64,000 bases of DNA from Mucilaginibacter ginsenosidivorans (GTDB lineage Bacteria > Bacteroidota > Bacteroidia > Sphingobacteriales > Sphingobacteriaceae). The stretch is from NCBI RefSeq assembly GCF_007971025.1, contig NZ_CP042436.1, forward strand, positions 3,100,001 through 3,164,000, in the 5' to 3' direction. Below are positions 25,576 to 33,737 of the stretch, piece by piece (position 1 is the stretch's first letter; each line of letters opens with the position of its first letter). A program made the translations under genes and the position numbers. The notes under the pieces were generated by a model, which saw only the letters and a list, made by a program, of their open reading frames with translations, made no database searches and had not been told where the DNA came from.

Positions 25576-25863
25576 TCAGGCGCTTCCTTGCTGACTTTGG
25601 ACCCTTTTGCGGGCCATTTGCCGGGCAACCCCTGCCATCCATAATAGCAGGCGCGAGTCTTGCTTGTGATAATCTTTGCAGTTGTTCCAGATGTATAGCA
25701 TTGTTTCCTCCAGCACTGCAACGGCTAACTGTTGGTCGGCAATAGAACAACAAATAATTTTGAAGAGCTTCCCTGCATATTGATCATATAACGACGCTGC
25801 ACCCGCAACGTCGCGCCGCGCGATCGCTTTGATCAGCTCCTGCTCAGCCGGGGTAGTTTTCAT
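25576..25863 (-). CDS. Sigma-70 region-2-like protein without region 4
   Basis: A 95-residue protein whose ARRDVAGAASLYDQYAGKLF, VLEETMLYIWNNCKDY and RLLLWMAGVARQMARKR segments match region 2 of ECF sigma factors, with region 4 missing. It begins 4 bp after the stop of an upstream anti-sigma/cupin-type gene, so the two form an operon. A region-2-only protein cannot recognise a -35 element; it may be a partner or decoy for a full sigma factor. The last residues (VQSQQGSA) follow naturally without frameshift, so it looks complete. Confidence 0.7.
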   Translation of the reverse strand: MKTTPAEQELIKAIARRDVAGAASLYDQYAGKLFKIICCSIADQQLAVAVLEETMLYIWNNCKDYHKQDSRLLLWMAGVARQMARKRVQSQQGSA

Positions 25864-25867
25864 CGGA

Positions 25868-26464
25868 TCAGGAAAATTGATGTTGCAAAATGGCGATGAC
25901 GTAGGGAGAATCTATTTTTACATCATGACTGACATGCAGCGGGATATCCAGATGATCGCCCGGGGTAAGGATAACCCGCTTGTCGCCTATGGTGCAGGTG
26001 CACTGGCCTTTCAGGATGAAAAAACTTTCGGCTACGTCCTCGTGAATTTCCGGTGGCACGTTCAGCCGGGTTATGACCAGCATTTGGGCTATTTGCTCGT
26101 CCTGCCGTAAAATATGCTGGAAGAAATCTTCAAAGGGTTCGGCCGGCAGCAAATGCTCAACTGCATTCAGCCAACTAACAGGATCGGAATACTTGCCAGT
26201 GGTGGGCAGGTTATTGATATCCAATTGCTCATCGCCGGCAAAGCCCAGTACATTCAGCAACCTGCCCCTAAGCCGGTCGTCAGGTTCAATGGCATAACTT
26301 TGGGCAAGTAATTCAATGGTTTGTTCAATTTCGTTAAGTTCCTGCCTGACCTCGGGGTGTGACGCGCTAAGTTCAGCGACTTCTTTCGCACGCTCCGCAT
26401 TGGATAGGTCAAAGCAATGCTGCTCCAGGCTACCGCTTTCGATGTACGCTTTAATTTTCTTCAT
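25868..26464 (-). CDS. ChrR-like anti-sigma factor with C-terminal cupin domain
   Basis: A 198-residue protein with an N-terminal anti-sigma-like helical region (LEQHCFDLSNAERAKEVAEL, then ELNEIEQTIELLAQSY) and a C-terminal cupin (MLVITRLNVPPEIHEDVAES, then GDKRVILTPGDHLDIPLHVS). The architecture resembles ChrR, which releases its ECF sigma factor after oxidative damage. The usual zinc ligands of the ChrR anti-sigma domain are not clear here, and the cupin supplies its own His/Glu residues. It precedes, 4 bp apart, the region-2-only sigma-like gene. Confidence 0.75.
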   Translation of the reverse strand: MKKIKAYIESGSLEQHCFDLSNAERAKEVAELSASHPEVRQELNEIEQTIELLAQSYAIEPDDRLRGRLLNVLGFAGDEQLDINNLPTTGKYSDPVSWLNAVEHLLPAEPFEDFFQHILRQDEQIAQMLVITRLNVPPEIHEDVAESFFILKGQCTCTIGDKRVILTPGDHLDIPLHVSHDVKIDSPYVIAILQHQFS

Positions 26465-26596
26465 TTCTTATGCCGGTCAATAATAAACCCCATTAGTAAT
26501 AACTATTGCCGAACGCGGTTCGTCATATCCATCAAATGTAAAGAAAGTATTGTAACTCAGCGTTCCGGCCGGGTTGATTCTTACAACCGGGAGGGG

Positions 26597-27391
26597 TTAA
26601 GCGATAAGCCTACCGGTAAATCGATATCCTAAAATTTCCGGCACATTCACGCTGTTCACAATTTTCCAGTTGAGGAGTTCGTTGAGAAATTCAGGCAGGG
26701 GTAACCCGGCTTTGGCGGCAGCGGCGCGGTAAAATTCTGCCTTAGGTGGGTGCTCCGGCGAACAGGCATTGAACACATATCCAAAGGCATCGTTTGCGAT
26801 TACCGCTTCGGTTATGCCCACACAATCCTCCAGGCTGATCAAATTAACCGGGGCCCGGCCATTCGGTATCCCGGTTTTTCCTGCAAAAAACCTGCCCGGT
26901 TCACGGCCTTCGCCTATCAGTCCGCCGAAGCGCAGGATGGCGGTTTTAAAAGCTGTTTCAGTCTCAAAAAGATTTTCAGCTTCCCGTAATATGGCGCCTG
27001 TGACGGGTGCGGGCTGCGGGTTGGATAGTTCATCAACCTCGCTGTTCGTATCGCCGTAAACACCCGTCGAGCTGGTGTAGATCACTTTTTTAATGCCGTA
27101 CTGTTTTATCGTATTGATGATATGCCCAAGCTTTGGCAGATAATCAGCCGTTTCGCCCCTGCGAAACCGGGGTGGGATGCTCACGACCAGTGCATCGCAA
27201 TCGAAGAACGCCGGATCGGCGCTAAGACTATCAGCCCCGGCGCGCACTTCAAAAGGTAAAATACCAAATTCAGCAAGTGCGCTTAGCTTATCAGCCGAAG
27301 TAGACGACCCCTTTACTGTAAAACCCTTTGCGGCAAGTGCCCGGCCAAAAGCTTTGCCATACCAGCCGCAGCCTAAAATACTAACCGTCAT
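26597..27391 (-). CDS. NAD(P)-dependent epimerase/dehydratase-like SDR protein (YeeZ-like)
   Basis: A 264-residue Rossmann-fold protein. The dinucleotide motif is GCGWYGKAFG near the N-terminus, with NAD(P) ring contacts in STSADKL. Later segments VIYTSSTGVYGDT and ILRFGGLIGEGREPG match the atypical SDR group containing E. coli YeeZ. The Tyr of STGVYG is present but the YxxxK catalytic pair is not, which fits this subgroup. The substrate is unknown. It is transcribed alone, toward the sigma pair. Confidence 0.85.
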   Translation of the reverse strand: MTVSILGCGWYGKAFGRALAAKGFTVKGSSTSADKLSALAEFGILPFEVRAGADSLSADPAFFDCDALVVSIPPRFRRGETADYLPKLGHIINTIKQYGIKKVIYTSSTGVYGDTNSEVDELSNPQPAPVTGAILREAENLFETETAFKTAILRFGGLIGEGREPGRFFAGKTGIPNGRAPVNLISLEDCVGITEAVIANDAFGYVFNACSPEHPPKAEFYRAAAAKAGLPLPEFLNELLNWKIVNSVNVPEILGYRFTGRLIA

Positions 27392-27616
27392 TTTTTATGA
27401 TATGTCAATCACCGCAAACCTACGTGGTTTTTAATTGATTTGTGTATAATTATTCGGCGCAATTAACGTTTAAAACCTATTGGAATAACCCAGGCTGCGT
27501 TTCTATGATCAGAACAATTACTCATTTTTTGCTTTACCATAGTTGCCATGACGAGTTTCACCATCATCCTCCACATTTATAATTCACCTTTAGCTCTGGT
27601 GGTGACACCTTTAGCT

Positions 27617-27808
27617 ATGGCCCCCTACAGTTTCCTGGTTAAAACATTGAACGATAAAGGCGAATCCATGATCATCAAACGCCTGCCCGGCAAAGGCTGG
27701 ATAGGGGAAAAGGTGAAAATGAAATTTTTTACCAAGCAAAATATCCGGCGTTTAGGTAAACTGCTCGAAACGAAAGAAAAGGAAATACTACCCTTAATAA
27801 AGTCTTAG
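27617..27808 (+). CDS. Small hypothetical protein (63 aa)
   Basis: A 63-residue basic protein (NDKGESMIIKRLPGKGWIGE, then KNIRRLGK-like helical end). I start it at ATG 27617; the longer reading adds a hydrophobic leader with no clear coding character. It is followed 6 bp later by another small gene on the same strand, and the two may form an operon. Family not recognised. Confidence 0.5.
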   Translation: MAPYSFLVKTLNDKGESMIIKRLPGKGWIGEKVKMKFFTKQNIRRLGKLLETKEKEILPLIKS

Positions 27809-27814
27809 CGCCGT

Positions 27815-28057
27815 ATGATCCATAAAATCAGGTTAAAGGACGGATCGGTCCAGCCGGTACAAATTATGCGTACCACTTTTAAAAAACTCAAGGTTTGGCT
27901 GGTTCAGTTTATGGACGGCAAACAGGCCATGCTATACAAATTCGGTAACGAATGGCTGCAGCGTATCGAAGACTTTCTCGATGCATCACTGATAAGAACT
28001 ATTGGCAACTATATCGACAGCATCGCCGGCAAAAATCCCCCAAAGCTGAAAGGATAG
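27815..28057 (+). CDS. Small hypothetical protein (80 aa)
   Basis: An 80-residue protein, two-thirds beta then helical (MIHKIRLKDGSVQPVQIMRT, then FGNEWLQRIEDFLDASLI). It sits 6 bp after the preceding small gene. No family is recognised and no signal peptide is visible; it is likely cytoplasmic. Confidence 0.55.
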   Translation: MIHKIRLKDGSVQPVQIMRTTFKKLKVWLVQFMDGKQAMLYKFGNEWLQRIEDFLDASLIRTIGNYIDSIAGKNPPKLKG

Positions 28058-28103
28058 AATTTTTTGGTGCATTACGGTAGCCTCCCGCAACCGCCTGGTT
28101 GAT

Positions 28104-28140
28104 ATAGGTGTTTTTACTCGTCAGAATAGGTGTTTTTACT
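28104..28140 (+). promoter_or_regulatory. Direct-repeat operator (ATAGGTGTTTTTACT twice)
   Basis: ATAGGTGTTTTTACT occurs at 28104-28118 and again, identically, at 28126-28140, 22 bp apart, immediately upstream of the promoter of the SnoaL-like gene. Direct repeats at 21-22 bp spacing next to the -33 region are the pattern used by LytTR and some AraC-type activators. Confidence 0.6.
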
Positions 28141-28164
28141 ATTTCATAACGCATAACTACCTTG

Positions 28165-28172
28165 TATTTTTG
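28165..28172 (+). promoter_or_regulatory. Promoter -7 box of the SnoaL-like gene
   Basis: TATTTTTG is an exact TAnnTTTG match, 36 bp before the ATG at 28209 and 24 bp after the second direct repeat. No TTTG -33 box is present, consistent with an activator-dependent promoter. Confidence 0.6.
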
Positions 28173-28208
28173 CGATTATAAATGTCAGTTAAATAACACT
28201 TGCTGGTT

Positions 28209-28613
28209 ATGGAGAATGAAAAAAGTAACACGATCCGCAGTTGGTATAACGAAGTTTGGAACAGCGGTAATGCCGGAGCCATTGCCGAAATGATGCACCC
28301 CGAAGCAAACGCCTTTGGGCTCAGTCCCGAACCAATCGTGGGATCGGATGGCTTCAGGCCATTTTACGAGGCGTTTAACAACGACTATGCGGGTATACAC
28401 GTAACTGTGGAAAAAATGCTGGTGGATGGCGACTATGTAACGGCAATTTGTACCGTTACGGCCACGCATAAACAAAGCGGCAAGCCCGTTAATTTTATGG
28501 GTACGTCTATAACCCGGGTACAGGAAGGCAAGATAACGGAGGGATGGAACTTTTTCGATTTCCTGACTTTGAATCTGCAAACGGGTAAGATATCCCCGGA
28601 GCAATTGGTATAG
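28209..28613 (+). CDS. SnoaL-like / NTF2-fold ester cyclase family protein
   Basis: A 134-residue cone-shaped NTF2-like protein of the SnoaL-type polyketide cyclase family. The NTIRSWYNEVWNSGNAGAIA start, the GFRPFYEAFNNDYAGIHVTV block and the EGKITEGWNFFDFL ending are typical. Members include stand-alone proteins of unknown substrate. I use ATG 28209 rather than the upstream TTG. Its promoter carries a direct-repeat operator, so it is probably controlled by a dedicated activator, which is not nearby. Confidence 0.85.
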   Translation: MENEKSNTIRSWYNEVWNSGNAGAIAEMMHPEANAFGLSPEPIVGSDGFRPFYEAFNNDYAGIHVTVEKMLVDGDYVTAICTVTATHKQSGKPVNFMGTSITRVQEGKITEGWNFFDFLTLNLQTGKISPEQLV

Positions 28614-28742
28614 AATTTTATCTGTTTTTCGATGATCAAACAACCTGCGTTTAGTATAGTTGTGTGATGGTTCGTGCCGGAAAAGATGCAGTGAACTATA
28701 TCATAAACTCGCCCAAAACAAGTAAAAATAGCCAGCATATTT

Positions 28743-28773
28743 TTTGCCAAATTATTTTAAATCATTAGTTTTG
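28743..28773 (+). promoter_or_regulatory. Promoter of the paralogous secreted-protein pair
   Basis: TTTG (28743-28746), a 19-bp spacer, then TAGTTTTG (28766-28773): a consensus Bacteroidota promoter, 46 bp before the ATG at 28820. Confidence 0.75.
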
Positions 28774-28819
28774 AATACCTTATGAACCCTATATTTACTA
28801 ACTGTGCAAATATCCAATT

Positions 28820-29599
28820 ATGAAAAAAGTTCTATACAGTCTCTGTTTCCTCATCGCCTTTACGGCCGCTAACACGGCATCGTCGCAAGGGCTCTTCAAA
28901 AAGCTCAAGGATAAAGTGAACAAAGTGGTAGATAAAGAAGTCGATAAAAAGGCAGGCATTCCGCCCGAAAATCAATCTGCCGATAATAGCAGTTCCTCGT
29001 CGGGCAAGCCCGTTAACAAAGGCGGCGGCGGATTGAGCAATACCGCTCCGCCCGATGTAAAGGCAGAAATGGCGGACGCCGAAACGGCACATGCTGCAAA
29101 AAATTACAGCGATGCCCGGTATTCGCTGCAGCAGGCGCTGATGGGCGTGGAGATACAGTTGGGCCGGCAGATATTAAAATCGTTACCGCCGACGGTAGAT
29201 GCATTGAACGTGGACACCGCGCAGGATGTGGTAATGAGCACCCAATGGGGCTGGAGCAACCTGAGCATTCACCGTGTGTGGAAAAATACGGCCGATAAAC
29301 AAATGACGGTTACGGTCGGAAATGCAGGCGTGTATGCCGGCCTGGCCACGCTGTATTTTTCAAATGCGGGCATGATGCAGGCCAACGGTTCGACACAAAA
29401 TTTTAAGCAGGTGAGGGTTAAGGGCAATAAAGCCATCATTCAATACGAGGACAGCAAGGGCTATACCCTTATCGCGTCGCTTGGTCAAACTTCCATGATA
29501 GTTTGGGAATGCATCAATTTTGCCAACGAGCAGGAAGTAATGGCCGCTGCTAATTCATTCGATATAGATGGCATTAAAAAAATGCTTGGGGAACAATAA
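28820..29599 (+). CDS. Secreted hypothetical protein, paralogue of the next gene (259 aa)
   Basis: A signal peptide (MKKVLYSLCFLIAFTAANTA, then SSQ) is followed by a lysine-rich amphipathic helix (FKKLKDKVNKVVDKEVDKKA), a Ser-rich linker, and a domain of about 190 residues. That domain shares the block YSDARYSLQQALMGVEIQLG and the following LPPTVDAL segment with the downstream gene, showing duplication. I do not recognise the domain as an established family. Periplasmic or outer-membrane-associated location is likely. It has its own consensus promoter and probably transcribes into its paralogue. Confidence 0.75.
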   Translation: MKKVLYSLCFLIAFTAANTASSQGLFKKLKDKVNKVVDKEVDKKAGIPPENQSADNSSSSSGKPVNKGGGGLSNTAPPDVKAEMADAETAHAAKNYSDARYSLQQALMGVEIQLGRQILKSLPPTVDALNVDTAQDVVMSTQWGWSNLSIHRVWKNTADKQMTVTVGNAGVYAGLATLYFSNAGMMQANGSTQNFKQVRVKGNKAIIQYEDSKGYTLIASLGQTSMIVWECINFANEQEVMAAANSFDIDGIKKMLGEQ

Positions 29600-29624
29600 T
29601 TTCAGATACGCAATAAAAATATTT

Positions 29625-30227
29625 ATGAAGACTTTTTTAACATTCATCGCATTTATCACTATTGCCGGCTACAGCCAGGCGCAGGATTTTACCAAAGCAA
29701 TGGCCACCGCCAAAACCTCTTACAACGCGGGCAAGCTGGAGGAAACTCATTTTGCCTTACAACAGGCCATGCAGGAAGTTGACCTGGTGGTGGGCCAGGA
29801 AGTGCTGAAATTACTGCCCACAAAAATGGACGCGATGGAAATTGTAGCAAAGGACGATAATGTAACTTCAAATATCGGCTACGTTGGCGCTACCATACAC
29901 CGCGCCTACGCTCAAAAAGATGCCAAAAAGGCCGATATTTCTATCATTAGTAACTCGCCTTTGGTTGCCATGACCAATTCGATACTGAACACCCCGATGC
30001 TGGGCGGCATGATGAGTGACGGTAAAAGCAAGACGGTTAAAGTGCAGGGCTACAAGGCAAGGCTCGAAAAGCAGGCAGGCAGTACCGCCGACAAAAATGA
30101 CTATGAACTGCTGATACCTTTAGGCAGCGCCATGATCACCTTTAAGGTCGACGATTGCACGGATACCGAAATATTGGGTTTTGCAGATACGATACCGCTG
30201 CAAAAGATAGCCAAGCTGATAGAGTAG
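29625..30227 (+). CDS. Secreted hypothetical protein, paralogue of the preceding gene (200 aa)
   Basis: A 200-residue exported protein with a signal peptide (MKTFLTFIAFITIAGYSQAQ). It carries the same core as its upstream neighbour (ALQQAMQEVDLVVGQEVLKL, LPTKMDAM) but lacks the basic helix and linker. The ATG at 29625 begins a good signal peptide and is 26 bp after the upstream stop; a longer in-frame start overlaps the neighbour. The pair are co-directional and probably co-transcribed. Function unknown. Confidence 0.75.
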   Translation: MKTFLTFIAFITIAGYSQAQDFTKAMATAKTSYNAGKLEETHFALQQAMQEVDLVVGQEVLKLLPTKMDAMEIVAKDDNVTSNIGYVGATIHRAYAQKDAKKADISIISNSPLVAMTNSILNTPMLGGMMSDGKSKTVKVQGYKARLEKQAGSTADKNDYELLIPLGSAMITFKVDDCTDTEILGFADTIPLQKIAKLIE

Positions 30228-30280
30228 GATCGACAGAGGGCAATAACATGTATGTTTACACTAACTTAAATATTTAGTGA

Positions 30281-30487
30281 ATGGCAATGCCGGAAATTCC
30301 TGCGTATGATACTCAAAATGCCGATGATATAGATATTTCTTTTGAAATAGGTGACCAAAAAATATGGCTTGGTGACGACTATTGCACAATCGAAATAATC
30401 AAAAACGGCAAATCGCAATTCTTAATATCAACCCCAAAGGAACGTTTCTATAACTTTATGCGCGAAGAGTTTGCAAAAACTGACTGA
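30281..30487 (+). CDS. Small hypothetical protein (68 aa)
   Basis: A 68-residue acidic protein (ADDIDISFEIGDQKIWLGDD) with a basic helical end (ERFYNFMREEFAKTD). It has no recognised family. Its last 32 bp overlap the end of an opposite-strand small gene, so one of the two may be spurious. Possible partner of the neighbouring small genes. Confidence 0.4.
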   Translation: MAMPEIPAYDTQNADDIDISFEIGDQKIWLGDDYCTIEIIKNGKSQFLISTPKERFYNFMREEFAKTD

Positions 30488-30668
30488 TTTTTTCCAAATC
30501 AGACTCCGTCATCTTTTTCGCAAATGGTTGATTAACCCTAACTGTTACATATCCATCTATCGACTCTCTTGATTGCTGAACTTCCCAAAGATTAGGTATG
30601 CTATGTTCGGTACAAAAACCTAAAACCAGTTTTTTATAATCTATCCCTGCTTTTGCTTTAATTTCCAT
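30456..30668 (-). CDS. Small hypothetical protein (70 aa)
   Basis: A 70-residue frame starting MEIKAKAGIDYKKLVLGFCT and ending EKISQFLQTLRA. A longer start at 30740 would overlap the divergent gene. Not recognised. It overlaps the tail of the plus-strand small gene by 32 bp. Composition is AT-richer than the flanking chromosome, as is the next gene, suggesting a small acquired patch around 30.25-31.1 kb. Confidence 0.4.
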   Translation of the reverse strand: MEIKAKAGIDYKKLVLGFCTEHSIPNLWEVQQSRESIDGYVTVRVNQPFAKKMTESDLEKISQFLQTLRA

Positions 30669-30716
30669 ACCCCAAATATAGTGTAAAATACCTTTTAAAA
30701 ATTGGTATGTTTGGGT

Positions 30717-31115
30717 ATGACGAAGTTCGCCAAAGAGCAATTACATAAAATAGACACGCTATTACGTCTATTCAGAAAAGATGAAGTAGGTATTCCAGAA
30801 CACGAGATAAAAGGAATGCTAAAACATCAAAAGGTCGAAGCATCGGATTCAGAGATTAAGAGGTTTTTATATCAACTTCAAGAAGATGGATATATATTCT
30901 TCGAAGAGAAATTGAATTTATATATAGTGACTGTTAAGGGTGTAAAATTCGATGGTTATTGGAGTGAGTTTAAAGCCAGTCGGACGCGTCATTGTCGCGA
31001 GGTCGTACAAAGTTACCTTTTATCAGTCGGAACGGCATTAGCAGGTTTGTATGCTCTGTACGATTTGTTAAAGTGGATGGAGCATCGCTTTTTTTGTTCT
31101 CATTTCTTTTCTTAG
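30717..31115 (+). CDS. Hypothetical protein with winged-helix-like N-terminus and a C-terminal hydrophobic segment
   Basis: A 132-residue protein. Residues about 1-75 look like a small winged helix (AKEQLHKIDTLLRLFRKDEV, then SEIKRFLYQLQEDGYIFFEE). A single hydrophobic segment near the end (SYLLSVGTALAGLYALYDLL) could anchor it in the membrane, and the last residues (HRFFCSHFFS) are odd. It could be an anchored DNA-binding or adaptor protein; a truncated end is also possible. AT-rich patch. Confidence 0.5.
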   Translation: MTKFAKEQLHKIDTLLRLFRKDEVGIPEHEIKGMLKHQKVEASDSEIKRFLYQLQEDGYIFFEEKLNLYIVTVKGVKFDGYWSEFKASRTRHCREVVQSYLLSVGTALAGLYALYDLLKWMEHRFFCSHFFS

Positions 31116-31309
31116 CCAATATTCTTTTCAGTGTAAACTTGTCTGTTGTTGCCCGACAGAGAGGATTGCACATGGCCGGGAATTTGTGATTTGGGCCACA
31201 CCAGTTCAGGCGCTTTCGCTATCGTGAACCAGCAGCCGTTGGTTTTATATTTCCAGTTTTCAACTGAAGCCATTGGCATGTCGTTAAAAAATTGGAAATT
31301 GCCCCGGTG

Positions 31310-32209
31310 ATGATCAACCGCAGCTTACGCACTTTCGCTCACCTTTTATTATTTGTAACATTAGGCTTTAGTGCTTGTCAGCAGCCGCAGAAGCATACCA
31401 AACGTCACCATACCTATAAGCGGAGAACAGAGGCCCGATTGCCCCGGCACGCGGGCGACGATAACAATATGCTGCTGGGAAACCCGAGTTTGGCAACAAA
31501 TGATATTCATGACTCGGCCAATTACCTCATCGATCATAAATACTATATCGAAAGCTACAACCGCAGCACCGGCGAACCGAATTGGGTTAGCTGGCACCTG
31601 TGTGCCGGAGATATCGGCGCCGTAGCCCGCAGTAATGATTTCAGGCCGGATACCACGCTTCCCCGCGGATGGTTCGCGGCGGATAATGCCGGTTACCGGG
31701 GTTCGGGTTTTGATAAAGGGCATAATTGCCCCAGCGGCGACCGCACCGCAAGCGCCGAAGCTAACTCTTCCACGTTTTTGATGGATAACATTATACCGCA
31801 GGCCAAAAACAATAACCAGCACACCTGGGAACACTTTGAAAGTTACTGCCGCGAAAAGGTGAGGCAGGGCAACGAGGTTTACATCATTATGGGATGCTAC
31901 GGCAAGGGCGGAACCGGCAGGCTGGGCTACCGCGAAAACATAGCCGATGGCCATATCCGCGTGCCTGCGCATATCTGGAAGATAGCCCTGGTGATACCCG
32001 ACAACAACGATGACCTGGACCGGATAGATGCCGGTACGGATGTAATAGCCATAGACACCCCTAACGATGAAGCTGTATCGCCCGACTGGCGAAGATACGT
32101 TTGCACGGTAAGCGATATCGAACGCGCCACAGGTTACCGGTTCTTCACTACCTTACCCGCCACCGTACGCGAACCGCTGGGGAATAAACAATTTGCGGAT
32201 TTGTATTGA
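31310..32209 (+). CDS. Putative lipoprotein DNA/RNA non-specific endonuclease (NUC1 family)
   Basis: A 299-residue protein. A lipoprotein signal (ends LGFSAC, lipobox Cys) leads into the NUC1/EndoG-type nuclease. The active-site motif is DKGHNCPSGDRTAS, in which His is the general base (DRGH in the founding members), followed by the NNNQHTWEHFESYCR helix with the Asn/Glu that bind Mg2+. It hydrolyses DNA and RNA without sequence preference; exported versions usually scavenge nucleic acids. I begin at ATG 31310, since the upstream TTG gives no signal peptide benefit. Confidence 0.88.
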   Translation: MINRSLRTFAHLLLFVTLGFSACQQPQKHTKRHHTYKRRTEARLPRHAGDDNNMLLGNPSLATNDIHDSANYLIDHKYYIESYNRSTGEPNWVSWHLCAGDIGAVARSNDFRPDTTLPRGWFAADNAGYRGSGFDKGHNCPSGDRTASAEANSSTFLMDNIIPQAKNNNQHTWEHFESYCREKVRQGNEVYIIMGCYGKGGTGRLGYRENIADGHIRVPAHIWKIALVIPDNNDDLDRIDAGTDVIAIDTPNDEAVSPDWRRYVCTVSDIERATGYRFFTTLPATVREPLGNKQFADLY

Positions 32210-32389
32210 TGGGTTTGTGTGACCAAAAGAGCTTTTCGAGACTACGCGATACCGGTTACTATTAAAGCGCAGGGGGATTGTAAAGGTTGAGGAAATCACC
32301 CGTAATATATAATTTTTGCACCAATCTGTTTAAACTATTCTTTAGAGCCAAAAAAACGAGGCATTTTTAAGTCATCAGCCGTTAGACTA

Positions 32390-33685
32390 ATGGACCGGAA
32401 AAACTTGATCATTTTTACCCTGCTGGCGCTGCTATTGGCGTTTACCGATGCCCACGCGGTCAACCATAAGCAGCCAACGGTAATACTTAACGGGCCATGG
32501 AAATTTAAAACGGGTGATAGTTTGCAATGGGCCGCCCCGGATTTTAATGATGCAGGGTGGGAAACGGTGGACCTGACCGCGCCTCCGGGATCACACGATG
32601 GCGACGTTGGGCTCACCGGTTATGTTCCCGGCTGGGCGGCAAGGGGGCATGCTGATTATTCGGGCTATGCATGGTATCGCCTGAAAGTCTCATTGGATAG
32701 TTTAAAAGGGAATTCTTTGGCGTTAGCCGGTCCGCCTGCGGTTGACGAGGCTTATCAATTATTTGTTGACGGACGATTGCTGGGGAGCGCCGGCGACTTT
32801 TCGGGCCCGGTGCCCGTTGCCTACAGCATACAGCCGCGCATGTTCGGGTTACCGGATAGCATAAGTAACAGGAAGGTGATCACCATAGCTTTCAGGGTAT
32901 GGGTAAGTGCCGCCACACTGAGCCAGGGCACCGATTTAGGCGGCATCCATATTGCACCGGAACTTGGAAAGAAAAGCGATATAGAAGCCCGCTACAAATT
33001 CAGATGGAGGCAAACCATCAAGGGATATATTGTAGAGGTGGCCGAATTTGCCACATTTATCCTGTTGGCGGTAACCATCGCCTTATTGCGCAAACCGGTT
33101 AAACAGCATACATGGTTTATCATCGCTTTGGTTTTGCTGGGCCTGGTGCGGGCAAACCAGGCTTTTTACTACTGGTTACAGGCAGAAACCAGCCATCAAA
33201 TTGATATCATAACACTCGTTATACTAATGCCGCTGGTACTTGGCTCCTGGCTGATGGCGTGGCGGGACTGGTACAGGGTTGAACGCCCGGTTTGGATACC
33301 GCCTGTTATCCTGGCGCTTACCTTAGTTTACATGTGCGGCCAGCTTTTCAGTCTGCCATGGGTTTCTGATACTGTCCCTCATGCTGTCTTCCAGGCTATC
33401 TCTAACTATTCACGCTTGTTATTCGCCCTGGTGCTGGCTATTATCATCGGGGTGGGTGTCCGGCAGCAGGGTAAACAGGGGTGGCTCTATTTACCTGCGG
33501 TATTGCTGATCTCGACCGGATTATTTGCGCAGGAACTATCCGAATTGCACATCCAGGGTATCTGGTTCCCGTTTGGCGTTGGCGTATCCCGTACCCAATA
33601 TGCCTATGCCGCTTTTAGTGCCGTTATGTTTGGGTTGTTGGTTTATCAGCAGGGGCGAAAAAAGATCCCGCAGGAGCGGCATTGA
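32390..33685 (+). CDS. Membrane protein with extracytoplasmic jelly-roll and about seven TM helices
   Basis: A 431-residue protein. A signal peptide (ends DAHAV) and a periplasmic beta-sandwich (residues about 30-185; LNGPWKFKTGDSLQWAAPDF, then AWYRLKVSLDSLKG) resembling galactose-binding/7TMR-DISM extracellular domains precede seven hydrophobic helices (215-425). The architecture is that of the 7TMR-DISM sensors, but it ends after the membrane part (GRKKIPQERH) with no kinase, cyclase or HTH output. A partner protein would be needed for signalling. Ligand unknown. Confidence 0.75.
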   Translation: MDRKNLIIFTLLALLLAFTDAHAVNHKQPTVILNGPWKFKTGDSLQWAAPDFNDAGWETVDLTAPPGSHDGDVGLTGYVPGWAARGHADYSGYAWYRLKVSLDSLKGNSLALAGPPAVDEAYQLFVDGRLLGSAGDFSGPVPVAYSIQPRMFGLPDSISNRKVITIAFRVWVSAATLSQGTDLGGIHIAPELGKKSDIEARYKFRWRQTIKGYIVEVAEFATFILLAVTIALLRKPVKQHTWFIIALVLLGLVRANQAFYYWLQAETSHQIDIITLVILMPLVLGSWLMAWRDWYRVERPVWIPPVILALTLVYMCGQLFSLPWVSDTVPHAVFQAISNYSRLLFALVLAIIIGVGVRQQGKQGWLYLPAVLLISTGLFAQELSELHIQGIWFPFGVGVSRTQYAYAAFSAVMFGLLVYQQGRKKIPQERH

Positions 33686-33701
33686 ATTTTTTAAAGATTT
33701 T

Positions 33702-33732
33702 TTTGGATATTATAAAATAATACGTATCATTG
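33702..33732 (+). promoter_or_regulatory. Promoter of a candidate small RNA
   Basis: TTTG (33702-33705), a 19-bp spacer, then TATCATTG (33725-33732), one mismatch from TAnnTTTG. The predicted transcript starts at about 33738 and would end at the terminator at 33828-33859. Confidence 0.6.
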
Positions 33733-33737
33733 CAGCA

